The notes under the pieces are model-generated. The model was not told the DNA's origin and searched no databases. It worked only from the letters and a program-made list of their open reading frames with translations. From Ligustrum vulgare (lineage: Eukaryota; Streptophyta; Magnoliopsida; Lamiales; Oleaceae): a stretch of DNA of 64,000 nt. Positions 1 to 12,308 of this stretch are shown piece after piece. Where the stretch lies: the NCBI GenBank assembly GCA_963555705.1, contig OY743174.1, positions 62,456,234 to 62,520,233 of the forward strand, read 5' to 3'. The position numbers were made by a program, and so were the translations under genes. Position 1 is the stretch's first letter. Each line of letters starts with the position of its first letter.

Positions 1-2055
1 GTCCAAAAAAGATAGTCATGTTTCCATATTGAGCATGTATTAAATTTTTCATTTCCACATATACCCTTATTTAATGTATCTTGGTACAATACACACACCA
101 ACCATTTAACTATTGCATTTTCAAATATTTTTTGGAAAACGAAGTGAGTCCACTTAAAATAATAAATAAGGGATAAAGGGTATAAATGGAAAACATTTAT
201 AAAATTTAATACCCTAACTATACTAACTACAATTTCTTAATCCGTGTGAAAATAACCGTTGGACTATCTTGTTGGACTATCTTTTTGGGACTGAGGGAAT
301 ATAAATTATCACAAAAGGAAATTACATCCAAAAAGAGGATAAAGAATCCTAAGACCTCAAGAAAATTTAATACAAAGAAAGAACATAGTATATCATTCCA
401 GCCAAGAATAATTAAAGAAAAACACTTTCAAAGACGATGCTAAACACTTAGCACTACCCCATAAATTTGAAACTTCCTCCTCTCATGCTTCAAAAATCTA
501 GTGTATATCTTTGTTCAAATCACCTAATCATTACTTGAAATTATCACTTTCCACATAGCCTCAACCCTTGCCCATACCAATCCCATCAGCGTTTCAGGGA
601 GAAATCTATTCCACTTGCTTAACCCAGTTAAATTAGCTTCTTGAGGAAGTCTATGAAAAAATGAAAGGTGATGAGGTAGTTTGGCAAATCAACAAGAGAA
701 TGAAAGAGTGAATTGCAAGAAAAGAAGTACAATGAATCTAACATGTCTAACGGCCTAACCTTTTGTCATTTTCAGAATTTTTCAAATAAGTATTCTCGAG
801 AATAGTCAATAAACTCCACCCCTCAAATTGCACTTGAACTGTAAATGTCAATTCATTGTCCTATTTTCATAGAAAATGCACCAATAGAATTTATGGTGAA
901 ATTTTATGCAAAGAAAGATATATAGTTCAGGAAATGAGCAAAGGTGCAAGAAGAAATCCAACCTTCCTCCCAGGGAAAATCTTATCCCGCAAACCTATAT
1001 TCCATGTTTTGATTTGGATAAAAGAAAGAAATCACTAAAATATAAACTTCCGAGGGTTTCAAAGAGAACCACTCACCAATGCAATCATGGAGCACACTCA
1101 GTTTACAAGGACCAGCCAAAACCTTCAGCTACCTCAATAAACCAGTAGGAAAATAATAGTAGAATGACCTCTCAAGTACTTTAAAGTTTTGCATGGGACA
1201 AAATGAATCTCAATGATGTTAATAAAATGCCAGTGCTTCTCTCAAACACTGAGGATAAGAAAGGTCACACATAGCAATCAAGAAAATTGATATTCAATTG
1301 GAATTTCAACTTGGGTTTGAAAACTAGAGGTAATTTTTTTCATTAGAAAGGATAAACCCACAGATTCACTTTGCAATAATTGGAGACCTATAACTGGGAC
1401 CTTGTAGTGGAAATCAAGAGAAATGATCTTTAATTGGAGACTAAGGCAAAATCAACTTCAGCTTGAACAAATACATCTCAAATTCTGATTCCAAGCTCAC
1501 AGTTGATTAGAAGCCTCTGCAGTCTTTATGCTCTGTAAAATGTAAAACCCATTGAAATCACGCGGACATGTAATACGAGATCCTTTCATGCGCATTTCAC
1601 TCTTATTCATATTTTATAAGAGAACCGACCTTTAAACTCAGGCGAACACAAGGTACCCCAATCTACTTTTATTTCAAAACACGAGCATAAAAAACTTAAA
1701 ATCGAGACAAACTTAATAAATAAATCCTTTTCAGTTACCTATCGACTGTTTTTCGTATTCCAAACAACTGAGCAATTATTTCCTCCAATTAATGGTTACC
1801 TTTTCTGTTCCAACTCTATAATTCAAACGGGATCCTAATCAAAGACAGTAAATAAAACAAAATTCGAACATTGTACACCTCGAAAACCCCTAAAACAAAA
1901 CCCTTAGTTTACAAGTAAGCATGGAAAAAACAAAATCTTCTGAACTACAAAGAGCTACAGTAGACAGACAAAGGTAATTTAACGATAAAAAGAGAAATTA
2001 ATTCAATATTCGTGTCAAAAAAAAAGGTAAGAAGACAGTAAAGGGGAAAAAATGA
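1..2055. other. intergenic, no recognisable gene
   Basis: AT-rich sequence with only short open frames on either strand. None of their translations resembles a protein family I know. It could include the UTR or introns of a gene to the left, but nothing in the sequence proves this. Confidence 0.4.
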
Positions 2056-2088
2056 ATGGAGAGATGCGTGCGTACTGTGTGTCTGACG

Positions 2089-2104
2089 GAGAGAGAGAGA
2101 GAGA
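2089..2104. repeat. (GA)n microsatellite
   Basis: Eight GA units in a row. Short GA runs are common in plant 5' UTRs, but no gene could be tied to this one. Confidence 0.8.
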
Positions 2105-2239
2105 TCCCAAAGAGGCACAGAAAGTTATTTAAATGGAAGTGCAATATCTACTGTATTTTTTTATTTTTTTTAATTTATTTGCAGGGTTGGGACTTGAGAG
2201 AGAGTACCACCCTTTTTTATATCTATTCCATATTTTAAG

Positions 2240-2665
2240 TGCAAGAAAAATCTTCATTATTTGTTTATTTTTACTTTTGTGCCCTCAATTTTTTTTAATT
2301 GTATTATTATTCATAATATTTAATTAATTAACATATTTTATTTTTAATCACGATTTCTTTTCAAATATTTTGTTAATTTGTACTGAAAAGATGTGCAAAT
2401 ATTTTGTCTAATTTTTGTATTAGTTATTTATGTTGATTATTTAAACATATGAGAGATAAATAAATATTTTTCGTACTCCTAACAAATATTTTGAACGAAA
2501 ATCGTTTTTAAAGACAAGATGTGAAAATTAATAAAAAATTGATGATAAAAAAAATTATAAAAAAAATTAGCGGGATAAATGTAAAAATAAGGAAAAATTA
2601 TGGATATTCATTGTAATTAAAATGTGGGGTGGATAACAAAAAGTGTGGTGTCAATATATTTACCC
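2240..2665. repeat. dispersed repeat, copy 1 (partner at 45775-46175)
   Basis: This stretch of about 420 bp aligns by eye, in the same orientation, with 45775-46175. Shared blocks include a run around 'ttagttatttatgttgattattta' and the closing phrase 'tggtgtcaatatatt'. It has no coding content. It is probably a non-autonomous transposon or part of one, of unknown class. Confidence 0.6.
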
Positions 2666-2754
2666 GACCGCAAATGGTTGTCTTTTCTGAATTTGCTTAA
2701 AGGTCCTCTGTAAATCTACAATTTAATGATTTGCCCATCAAATTTTCGGCATTA

Positions 2755-3270
2755 ACTTTGGCTACGTTTGATTCGTCATATTTTTCATGGAAAATATGAT
2801 TTTCCACGTGATTTTTCAACTTTGCGCTGTTTGGTTGCCTAAATTTTTCATGGAATTCATTTTTCCACTTGCCTCGAAATCCGTTATTTTCTTTTTTTGG
2901 ATGAATTCGTTTTCCAAGGGGGGAGGAGGTTTTATTTTCCATGAAAAACCTTATACCATTTTTGTTACGTTTGATCATTTTTGTTGTTGTTAATTGATTT
3001 ATTTTTTCCCAAAAATTAACATTATTATTACTAAGTACAAACTTGTTAAAAATGAAAAAAAATATATATATAATAGCTAAATTTTACTTTATTTTCCATG
3101 GTAAATAATGTCAATCAAACAACAAAAGTTGGAAAATTCTCCACTTTTTCTACCTAAAAAATTAAACCAATCAAATACATTAAACTTTCAATTCTCAGGA
3201 ATTTAATTCCCTATAATTCATTTTCTTTCCACCAAAATTCCACCCTCGCTATCAAATGCAATCTTTGATC
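2755..3270. mobile_element. MITE-like element with imperfect inverted ends
   Basis: The left end (GGCTACGTTTGAT around 2759) and the right end (ATCAAATGCAATC around 3253) are imperfect inverted repeats. Internally it has 'TTTTTCATGG' and 'TTTTCCACTT' blocks, which also occur in the element at 42414-42880. It has no coding capacity, and the target duplication is unclear. Confidence 0.4.
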
Positions 3271-4057
3271 ATGGGGATAAATTTTAATCATCACAATAAA
3301 ATTATCCGATCTCAATTTCGTAAATGAGCCCTTTTTACCGGAACATATGATATTCATTCAAAAATAAATTATGCAATAATTGAGATTACCCAACTTAGAG
3401 CATGCAAAATGGAGGGTTAAACAGTTAAAGTACATGTTAGTAAAATAAGTTAGCAGAACGTTTGATTTATGTCTACAATGAATATGTTAACTCACAACTT
3501 AAAGTAATCTATTTAGTCACAAATTAACTTTCTTGTTAAATTTAACTAGCAAATAAATTGATGATGTGGCATTTATTAACCTTTTTGTCCAATCCATATC
3601 ATCTCACCACCCACACCAACAAGCACCATCCTACCCCTTATTTTATATCTTTTCATCTTTCTTATTTCTTCTTTAAATATTTTAATATCAATAAATAAAA
3701 TAATTTTTTTGTTAATATCATATATATAATTTAATGAGATCTTCAAAATGAATATCGTTTAATATAAAAATTTTGCTATTTTAAAAATAAGTATTTATCG
3801 TATTCTTGAACTTAGTTAGAAATTAAATCATTCATTGTAGCAATATTTAGAAATTAACTTTAACATGTATATGTATAGCTCAACATTTGATTTTTTGCCT
3901 ATGTGCTAGCTAAATTTAACTAGTTCATTGCGGATGCTCTTATAATTTATTTCATATTGATCAATGACCATTAAATTCAATCTATTTCAAAACGATCAGC
4001 TTATATTTTTATATTAATTTGACATTTTCACTTGTACATTGCTGGCAAACATTTAAC
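3271..4057. other. intergenic, no recognisable gene
   Basis: AT-rich sequence without open frames of useful length and without a repeat I could delimit. Confidence 0.4.
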
Positions 4058-4060
4058 TTA

Positions 4061-4205
4061 GGCTCTGCTAGGCAAAGGAATCTTTCCCATTTTAATTCCA
4101 AATTATAATGTGCACAATTTTTCAAACCACTTTTTAACTACACATTTTACATAAAAAACACAAATAATACACATTTTAATGTCATTAAGGCTGCCGAACA
4201 TGGCC
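4061..4205. mobile_element. Tourist-like MITE (145 bp)
   Basis: The inverted ends GGCTCTGCTAGGCA and (right end, reverse-complemented) GGCCATGTTCGGCA are flanked by TTA on both sides (4058-4060 and 4206-4208). A trinucleotide TTA/TAA duplication is typical of PIF/Harbinger-derived Tourist MITEs. The core contains the 'CACTTTTTAACTACACATTTT' type sequence, which recurs in related copies through the window. Confidence 0.6.
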
Positions 4206-4297
4206 TTAGTTTTTGTTTGTTGTCAGGCACCAATAAAGAAAATACGAATAAGTGGGTTATGATTCTTAAATTTAGGCTTTATTCGGTACGAAATGTT

Positions 4298-4383
4298 TCT
4301 CCTGCCTGTGACGGACAGGAGGTTTGGGCCCCACATGCAGCCTGTGATGGCCAGGATAGCTCTTGCCCGTCACAGGCAGGAGA
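4298..4383. repeat. GC-rich 17-bp perfect inverted repeat (fold-back)
   Basis: TCTCCTGCCTGTGACGG at 4298-4314 is the exact reverse complement of 4367-4383, with a loop of about 52 bp. It stands out because its surroundings are strongly AT-rich. It lies inside sequence of the Tourist-like MITE type (starting near 4275). Confidence 0.75.
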
Positions 4384-4530
4384 AGGGGATTGCTATTTAG
4401 TAATACTGTAACAATTAAAAATTGATTTATTTATATTTTTAAGTTAAAATTTGTGATTAAAAAGTTGAGAGAGAAAATATGTATGATTAAAAAGTGATTT
4501 GAAAAATTGTGTTGCTTACAAATTAATTTA

Positions 4531-4683
4531 GCCTGCGTTCGAAAACTGTGTTATAATCAGCACAATTTCCAAATTACTTTTTAAACCACAGAAATTCTCT
4601 CTCTAATTTTTAACCACAAATTTTACTTCAAAAACACAAATAACACTAATCATTACTACTTATAATAGTTGTCGAACAGCTCC
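4531..4683. mobile_element. Tourist-like MITE (153 bp)
   Basis: The ends GCCTGCGTTCGAAAACT and (reverse-complemented) GGAGCTGTTCGACAACT are flanked by TTA at 4528-4530 and 4684-4686. The core has 'TTTTTAACCACA' blocks, and it belongs to the same family as 4061-4205, 11443-11619 and 45204-45379. Confidence 0.6.
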
Positions 4684-4689
4684 TTATAA

Positions 4690-6127
4690 ATTGTTATGAT
4701 TGCATTAAACAACATAGACTTACTTTTCTACAATCCACTTTCAATCTATTTGACAACCTTATTGGGTCCAAATCCAAGCCATCAAGTAAATCAATTTCTT
4801 AACAACAAATCTAAAGAAAATAGCATTACTGCATTTTTACCATATGCATGATTATGCAAAATTTTGCATCCCTTTTCAAGGAAAAACATGTCACACGTTC
4901 ATCTATTCCCAATTTCTTCAAAAGAGTTTATGAGGCCATCAAGATTTCTCCCAACTATCTATTTTGATTGTATGTTATCAGATAACAAACCTGATAATCA
5001 ATTAAAAGCACAGAGGCCCATGTTCTTCACATTCAAGATCAGCTTAGAAGTATAAAAAATAGTGTTGAGACAATGAAACAACACTTGTAATAAAATTGTA
5101 CTGGCAAAATGGAGAAGAAATTAAGTAAAATCTACTAGAAAACCAACAAATATATCGAGAACTTGAAAAGTTGAGCTATTAAGAAATCTGAAATAATGTA
5201 ATTTTTTTAGAAAGTAAGGCCTTCAAATTTTTCAAAAGAATTTTGAGTAACAGAAAGGTTAAGAGTGGCAGTGACTTTGACAACTTCATCTTCTTACCTT
5301 TTTATGGGTTTTGGGGGAAAAACATCTGAAGAAATGAAACAAATAAAAATCAATTTATACATATTAGTTACTACTAAGGAAAAGCGAGAGAAAAAATAAT
5401 CATCATTTTGTCTAAAAAAAATTAAAATAAAATAAAACATTGAATTCAGTTGAGTTAACAAATGAAGATATTCAGAACTAGCTTTAGATAGTTATCTAGA
5501 ATCTAGCAGTGTCTACACAGAATTTGTGTCGATCCTTGAATTCTGGTAATTATATCCTTGGCACATCATAAAATTTATTCAAAACAAAGATCAATCTAAA
5601 AGCATCTAGGCTCAAATTGTTTAGAGAAAGATAGAAAATGCTTCTGCATTATTCAGAAGATGGATCAATACGCACTGAATTAAGTTCAGAAAAATGGGAT
5701 TGATTCTTTCATCTAGCTCAACTATCCTATAACTAATCCAGTTATCAAGATGAAAATTTACCTTGAATATAAAAACCAATAAATACAAAAATCATGATGA
5801 TGGGTACACAGGGCCTTCCATCAACACCAGCTGATATTGACCTACATAAAGCAACATTTACCTTTCAGTATATCTCTTGTTTGCAGTCAAAAATTAAGGT
5901 CGTTTTGTAAACTTGTAGATCATATGTTGTTTCAAATTTAAAAAGGAAGAGTACACTTTACTTTCTATGCAGTGGAGAAAACATACAAGGAGAAAAATGA
6001 AAGATAAAGAGAAAAAAATATGTGAAGAGAACAATCAACAGCTGCACCAAAAAAACATAAAATTCTATATACGCATGCCTGTATGTAACACCAATTTAAA
6101 TTTGCGCATAAAAATAAATTTGAAATT
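4690..6127. other. intergenic region downstream of the GH3 gene
   Basis: No recognisable coding sequence. It must hold the 3' UTR of the minus-strand beta-glucosidase. It could also hold a small extra 3' exon, because the stop codon of that gene overlaps a good splice donor. No polyadenylation signal could be assigned. Confidence 0.4.
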
Positions 6128-9100
6128 TTACCTGGACACTATTGTTTTAGTTGCGAGTCCAAATCCAAAGGGGAAAAGTGGATCATAGCGTGAATCCCCT
6201 ACGTTTATTGGGAGCTGATCTACAGTTCTGAACCAAGTCTTAGAAAGCTTTCCAGTAAAACTGTAGTCACCAAAGATAACATCACTCACACCTTGACCTT
6301 CGCTACCTGGTAACCAGGCTGCCACAAGTGCATCAATTCCTGAAATGTACGGTTCAATTACAATTGGTCGACCGGATATGATGATAACAACACATTTGAC
6401 GGCCCCACAGACATTTTTTATAACATCAGGTCCAGGATCAGCCAATGTGAGAGTTTGGCTGTCCCCTGCAGTTTCTGTGTAAGGGTGCTCCCCAACAACG
6501 ACGACAGCATAATTGAAGTTTTGGGATTTGACGTAGTCACTGTCAGGGTTCTCAGAGTAGATAACTTCTGTGTCCTTATCAACTGAAGAATTAATTGAGC
6601 TAAGAATTGTTGTTCCTGTAAATGGAACAGTTTTCAATGAAATTAGTTATCAGTCCAAATTGTTTCTGGAACACAAAATTATTAGAATCAGAAGATGATA
6701 TGAGACTGATTAAAACAATAATATACTCATCAAGGATACAATATGATTGATTTGGAAGATATTATCGATATAGACACCTCACATAATTTTCCTTGCTGTA
6801 TCAGTCTACTATCATATCATATACAGTCCACTATCATATCATATGGGTTAAGATGATGTTAGCTTTCAGCTCATTTGAGACCTATTAATGAAACTGTGAA
6901 CATAGGCTATTTAGATTCGCTTAAAAGGCATTGAGTGAATACACGACCCTATAGGTACCAGCAATTTACTGAACTTTTATGATGACCACTCTGATTAATA
7001 CAAGGTGAAACATAATAGAAATGTTTTCCCTTTCCACTTCTAGCATGCATCACTTTAATTTTACTCATTCCACCATTTCAGTTTTTGTCCTGTAAAATGG
7101 TTTTGCAACAACTTCTGAAACATAACTCACAACACATCAACTTTCATGGAACTTCATCTGCACAAACATAAGTGGAGCTATACATACCACTTGTGTAGTT
7201 ATTGCCACTGAATCCCTGCCAAGCTATAGTCCATCCACCACATTGATAACCCAAATTGTCAGCGTGGCTACCGGCAACTAGAATTTTGCTCACTTTCTTA
7301 GGCAAGGGTAATACTGAATCATTTGAATTTCTCCCATTCTTCAGCAGAACGAGCGATTTCCTTACGGCCTCCCTTGCCAAATTTCTGTGTGCCTGTAACA
7401 TTAGAATATTTTAGACCATTCACAGCAATAGTTTAAGCTCAGAAAACTAAAAGACGTGAAGTTTATCCTGAGTAGGTGTTTACAGATATAGCAAGCAGAA
7501 CTTGTAGCATCAGAAATAAGATGACTAGGTTTAGAGAAGAAAAATCTTAACTACCTGGCTTCCAACCTCGTTGGCCAGGCTAAGATCAGCAAGGGGGTTC
7601 TCAAAGAGTCCCAAGGTGAACTTGACTAGCAAAATTCTCCCCACAGCATCATCAATACGCTCCATTGGAATAAAGTTTTTCTTAACCAGGTATGTGAGGT
7701 CATCTATGAACTCAGTAAAATTGTATGGGATCATAATCTGTGAAAGATCAAAGGCAAAGCTATGCCTTTTTAGTTCAGTATTGAATTTTCGTGAAAATAG
7801 TCGGACCAACTTCAGTGGTGTATAATGCAAAATAAAAGACACAAACCATGTCTATGCCAGCTCGAACACTTTCTAGAACAGAATAAGTGTAGTTTGAATG
7901 TGGTGGAGAGGTGATCCTGTCAATGCCTTGCCAATCTGATATAACGAAACCCTGATGACGTGTTTCATAAGATAGATTAGAAACCCTTGACAGTACCAAG
8001 AAAAGAAGAAGAAGCTAAATCTTGACTATTCAACTGATAGTCATATTCTAACACCACATACAAAAACAAGCTCTGGTAATTCGCCAACATAAATTAGCTA
8101 AGCTACTCAGTAATGGTCCAAGTTGTTTTAAAGTTTGAATTGATTCAGCATAAGAATATCAAAAGTGACAAAAGCAGCAAGATAAAGAAGAACAATATGA
8201 ATTCAAGTTAATATTAATAATAGTAATTTAACTCCATATATGTAATATCACAGATTCACAGTTAACATTATTATTGCAAATGTAAATCTTCAAATAAGAG
8301 CAAGTGGGACCATCATGGTTATTCAATGCAATGCAATGCAAAGCATATCAACTTTAGGTGAAATAATACTAACCAAAACCTTAACTAGTAATAGCACCAC
8401 TATTTAATGTAAAGTAATAAATAAGCAATTAGCATAGATGTTACCACTTTGAGACCCTACCTTGAACTTAAGTTTACCCTTTAGAAATTCAGTAATCAAT
8501 TCGTGGTTTCCATGCATCTTTACACCATTCCAGCTGGAATAAGAAATCATGACTGTTGCGACACCCTTACTGATCGAGTCATAGTAGGCAGGCATGTGAA
8601 TGCTGAGCAATCCATGCATGTCAGTCAGGGTATTGTTTTCGTTTTTTCCCTCGGTCGTTCCTCCATCACCAACAAAGTGCTTTGCACAAGCTGCCACCTT
8701 GTTTCTGATATAAAAAAAAGAGGTAAATCAGTTGCCAGAAAAAGTGGAAAGTTCAAAATCTAGCAATTTATCAAGAAGCAGCTACCACGGTTGAACCTTT
8801 AAAATTCAGTAAAGAATTAGATTGAGAAAATGACTACAAAAATGAATAACATTCGGGCAATATTGATTGGAACATATTAAGAAAAATGAATACCGGGTAA
8901 GATTTCTAATCTGCTAACTTTAAGACAAATATTAATAGGTTTTAATCATAAAAATTGATAAAAGCAGTGAGAGAGCTGATAATGTAACTAATCTACAATT
9001 AAACAAGAATAGGACTGGAGTAATTTAATGGTTAAATGAATTAAAATTATGCTCAATTTATCACAATAAATCACTAACACTTTACGCTTGCTAAACTGAA

Positions 9101-12100
9101 TCTTATCCATGAAGATGCTTTTATAAGATAGATTCCATACCTTCCAGCAATATAAGGGACACCCTTCTCCGAACCATTTGGAATTTCACCTTGTAACCCA
9201 AGTATGATGTCCGTCATCTCTTCAACAATCTTAGGGTCCTCGCTGTAACTTTCGTAACACCGACCCCACCTCGGATCTCTGCAGACCTACATAAGATTAT
9301 CAAGCTGTTAAAAAACCTCAACCAGAAACTAAAGAATAGAGCAGTATAAGGATTCAACAGACAGTATTCTTAATAATATATGTACTAACGGTCTGTAAGG
9401 ATTAGGATAAGGCGCTTCTTAAAATAACTTGTTACTTACTGCAATGCAAGGAGCAAAGGCATAAGGAATTCCAGTAGCTCTGACTTCGACAGCAGTCGCA
9501 TCACCTATCCTTCGCAAAAGTTCAGGGTCCCTGATGCAGTGGTCCGAATCAAGTTAAGCACACTGTTCCAGACCAAAAAGATATCTGAAGGAAAAGTTAA
9601 CAAATAATCTTCCTCCGACAACTAGATAGATTAACCAGAGATTATGCAACTGAATTACGAAATCTTAAATATAGTTCCTTTTTATATAAACATTTTTAGA
9701 TATAAAATGCTCCACATACATGAAAAATTAGCCAACTCATTTTGTTAGGAGAGTTTGGGAGAAGAGTTTGCCAGATTTTAGTTAAAAAACTGAGCTTCTT
9801 TTATTGATAAAAACATGCAACAGTAACAAGCAGCTCCAAAATTTCTCGTCGGTTAACAAATTGAAAGGGTCTCTTCTGAAACTTTTGATACATGATATGA
9901 GAAAAGTCTGCTCATTGAATATTAGAAGACGAATATAAATTCTGTGCAAGATAGAAGGGCACTATACCAAGAAATATTACGTAGTGTATGTGAAATTACT
10001 TGCCTGGTAGCCCCAAGCCCAATATTATGTGGGAATATGGTGGCATTATAGACATTATTGTGTCCATGAACAGCATCAATCCCATAAATCATAGGAATCC
10101 CTAGACGTGTAGATAGAGACCCCTTTTGGAAGTCATTCACCATGTTAACCCAGTCTGCAGTGGTAGCATGTGGAAGAGGTGTACTTCCACCACCACTTAA
10201 TACGCTCCCTACATCAAATTTCTTTCATAAGAAGCATTATCTTAATCATCCTTTTAATAGACGCTGATTAAAACCACCACATTCTGCAGTCTTATACTTA
10301 TGACAAGGCAAATAGATTTTTATAAACTATAATGGATAAGACACACACATTTGATGAATCTTATCAATAACAGCTTTGGTAATATGCAAGTAATAACACA
10401 AGAACATGCCTCATTCATTCAAATTAGAGACAACTGGAATCTGCAAAAACTTGTAGGTAACCATATTTTCTTTGTCCACTTAATGGCAAAAAATATGAAA
10501 TGGCGAACCTTACGTCCATTTCTTACATTGCAATACATTAACAACTACAAAATGTGGATCCTTTCAAGTTTATAGAAGATTTTACGAAGCCACGAGGTGG
10601 CAGTAAAAGGGCAAATTTGGGGGAGGGTGTAAAAATGCATATGATGCTCATTCTTTAGACAAAGAGCTAACATACAATAAAATAAAATAAAGACAAATAA
10701 ATGGAAGTTAGATTGAAAGGCTCTATCTGTCAGTTCTTAATGAAGTTTCTTTGACGATGACTTCTATAAAGACAAAACCAAGTGCAAAATATTTCAACCT
10801 TGTGTTCCTTGGTAGTTTGAACTGCTACAAGAAATTGTTATTTATGTATTGTTAACATATTAGGTTCGTCAAACTCCAAGTCAGGTTAACAAAAAAGAAA
10901 CATCTATAATTTCTTGTAATCTTACCATCTTAGGACTTCCCATCCCACCTTTTAAGTTAATACCAACAATATTTCCAAAGCAAAAATGAAATACAAGTTT
11001 GCTGCCTGCCTGAGAAAGCTACCATTTCAAGTTGATAAGTATAGAAAAAGGAAACTATACTTCGTGGGTTGTGTAATCATACATTGCCCTGCTAGGGCAG
11101 AAACCTCTCCTGCATTATCAATTGGAAATTTCCAGAATTACTAGCCTCTGTTCGGAGGCGGAAAAAACCAATTTTCTTGGTTTTTTTTCGCGAATCACGA
11201 GGTAGATGTAGGCTTAAAAATTGGAGAGAGAAAATATGTGTGATTAAAAAGTTGTATTGAAAATTGTACCGATTATAAACCAAAAAAAAACTAAGCCTCT
11301 GTTCGGAGGCAGAAAAAACCATTTTTTTGGTTTTTTTCGCGAATCACGGGGTAAACGTAGGGTTAAAAATTGGAGAGAGAAAAGATGTGTGGTTAAAAAG
11401 TTGTATTAGAAATTGTACCAATTATAAACCAAAAAAAACTAACAATGTGTTTGGTAAACTTTGTTTATAATCTGGACGGATTTATACTATTTTTTTAACC
11501 ACACAAATTTTCTCTCTCCAATTTTTAATCACAAATTCTACCTCGAAAACACAAATAATACTAATCATTAAGTGTTATAACACTTCCCGAAGGCAGGCTA
11601 AAGTTACCGAACAGTGGCATAACAATGTTGCAATACATCCATTATTTCTTAAGTTGTCTTTTCATCAGAGGAATTGAAATCTAGGTATTTGAAATTATTT
11701 ATTCATCAAAATCAATATGTGTAGCTCAAACATGCAAGATAATGTTCTGCAAAAGGATTTCATTTGGCTAAGCAAAGACAGAAGCAACTTCAAGAACCTA
11801 TCCAACTATCTGAAAATATGAGAGTCTCATTTCTAATCCCAGTTTGAATCTCCGCAAAAAAGACTCTTGAGTTTTCTATACAAACAAAACCCACATTTTT
11901 ATCCCCGACCTCATCAGTGCCTAAGTTGAAACCCAGCACACTCTGATTCACGCAAAAACACAAAAGCAGCAGTCTCGTTTTCGTTAGAAAAAATAGTCTC
12001 ATCAAAGGTAGAAAATGTAAAAGAGAAAACGATCTTGTACATAAAACGCCCAATTATTTACTGTTTATACTGACATTACCAAGGTAGTAATTCTTCATGA

Positions 12101-12308
12101 TATCAGCAGTGGCAACAGTCCTATCAATCTGGGCCATCTGTCCAATCTTTTCTTCCAATGTCATTCTACCTAGTAGATCTTTCACTCTGACCGCAATTGG
12201 CTGTTTCGCATCCTTGTACATCATATGTTCCTCCCCCGTTGTTCTTCTGCAACCCCACCACAAAACCATGATCCCCATCCACACAATCCAAATTCTTCCA
12301 AACACCAT
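6128..12308 (-). CDS. GH3 family beta-glucosidase / exo-beta-glucanase
   Basis: This gene encodes a secreted glycoside hydrolase family 3 enzyme of the plant exo-beta-glucanase / beta-glucosidase group, which releases glucose from beta-glucans and other beta-glucosides in the apoplast. Nine coding exons, in transcript order: 12308-12080, 10208-10004, 9530-9440, 9286-9141, 8704-8461, 7951-7847, 7737-7555, 7392-7188, 6615-6128. Every junction keeps frame (1896 nt, 631 residues plus stop), close to the usual family length. Residues 1-25 form a hydrophobic signal peptide. Visible motifs are KIGQM and the IDAVHGHNN segment (N-terminal barrel), [11 protein letters not shown] (179-), KHFVGDGGT (232-), and SDWQG with the probable nucleophile Asp311. 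The second domain has GYQCGGW and [12 protein letters not shown], where Glu512 is the likely acid/base by comparison with barley ExoI. Intron 2 uses a GC donor. The TAA stop (6130-6128) overlaps a CAG|GTAA donor-like site, so an alternative C-terminus is possible. The family call is very secure; the substrate is not known. Confidence 0.93.
11144..11441. repeat. tandem duplication of a MITE-like unit (2 x about 150 bp)
   Basis: The unit starting GCCTCTGTTCGGAGGC occurs at 11144 and again at 11295. Both copies continue through 'TTTTTTTCGCGAATCACG' and 'TTAAAAATTGGAGAGAGAAAA' and end at 'ATAAACCAAAAAAAAACTAA'. They share the core of the Tourist-like family found elsewhere, so this looks like an element duplicated in place. 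Confidence 0.75.
11443..11619. mobile_element. Tourist-like MITE (177 bp) in GH3 intron 1
   Basis: The ends CAATGTGTTTGGTAAACTTT and (reverse-complemented) GCCACTGTTCGGTAACTTT are flanked by TAA at 11440-11442 and 11620-11622. The core carries 'TTTTTTTAACCACACAAATTT' and 'CTCTCTCCAATTTTT', in the opposite orientation to the tandem pair just upstream. Confidence 0.6.

Larger units (their letters stand above)
10209..12079 (-). other. large first intron of the GH3 gene, rich in MITEs
   Basis: This intron of about 1.9 kb lies between exon 1 (donor G|GTAATG) and exon 2 (acceptor GTAG|GG). It carries a tandem pair of 151-bp units and one clear Tourist-like MITE. Open frames within it do not resemble any protein I know. 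Confidence 0.8.
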
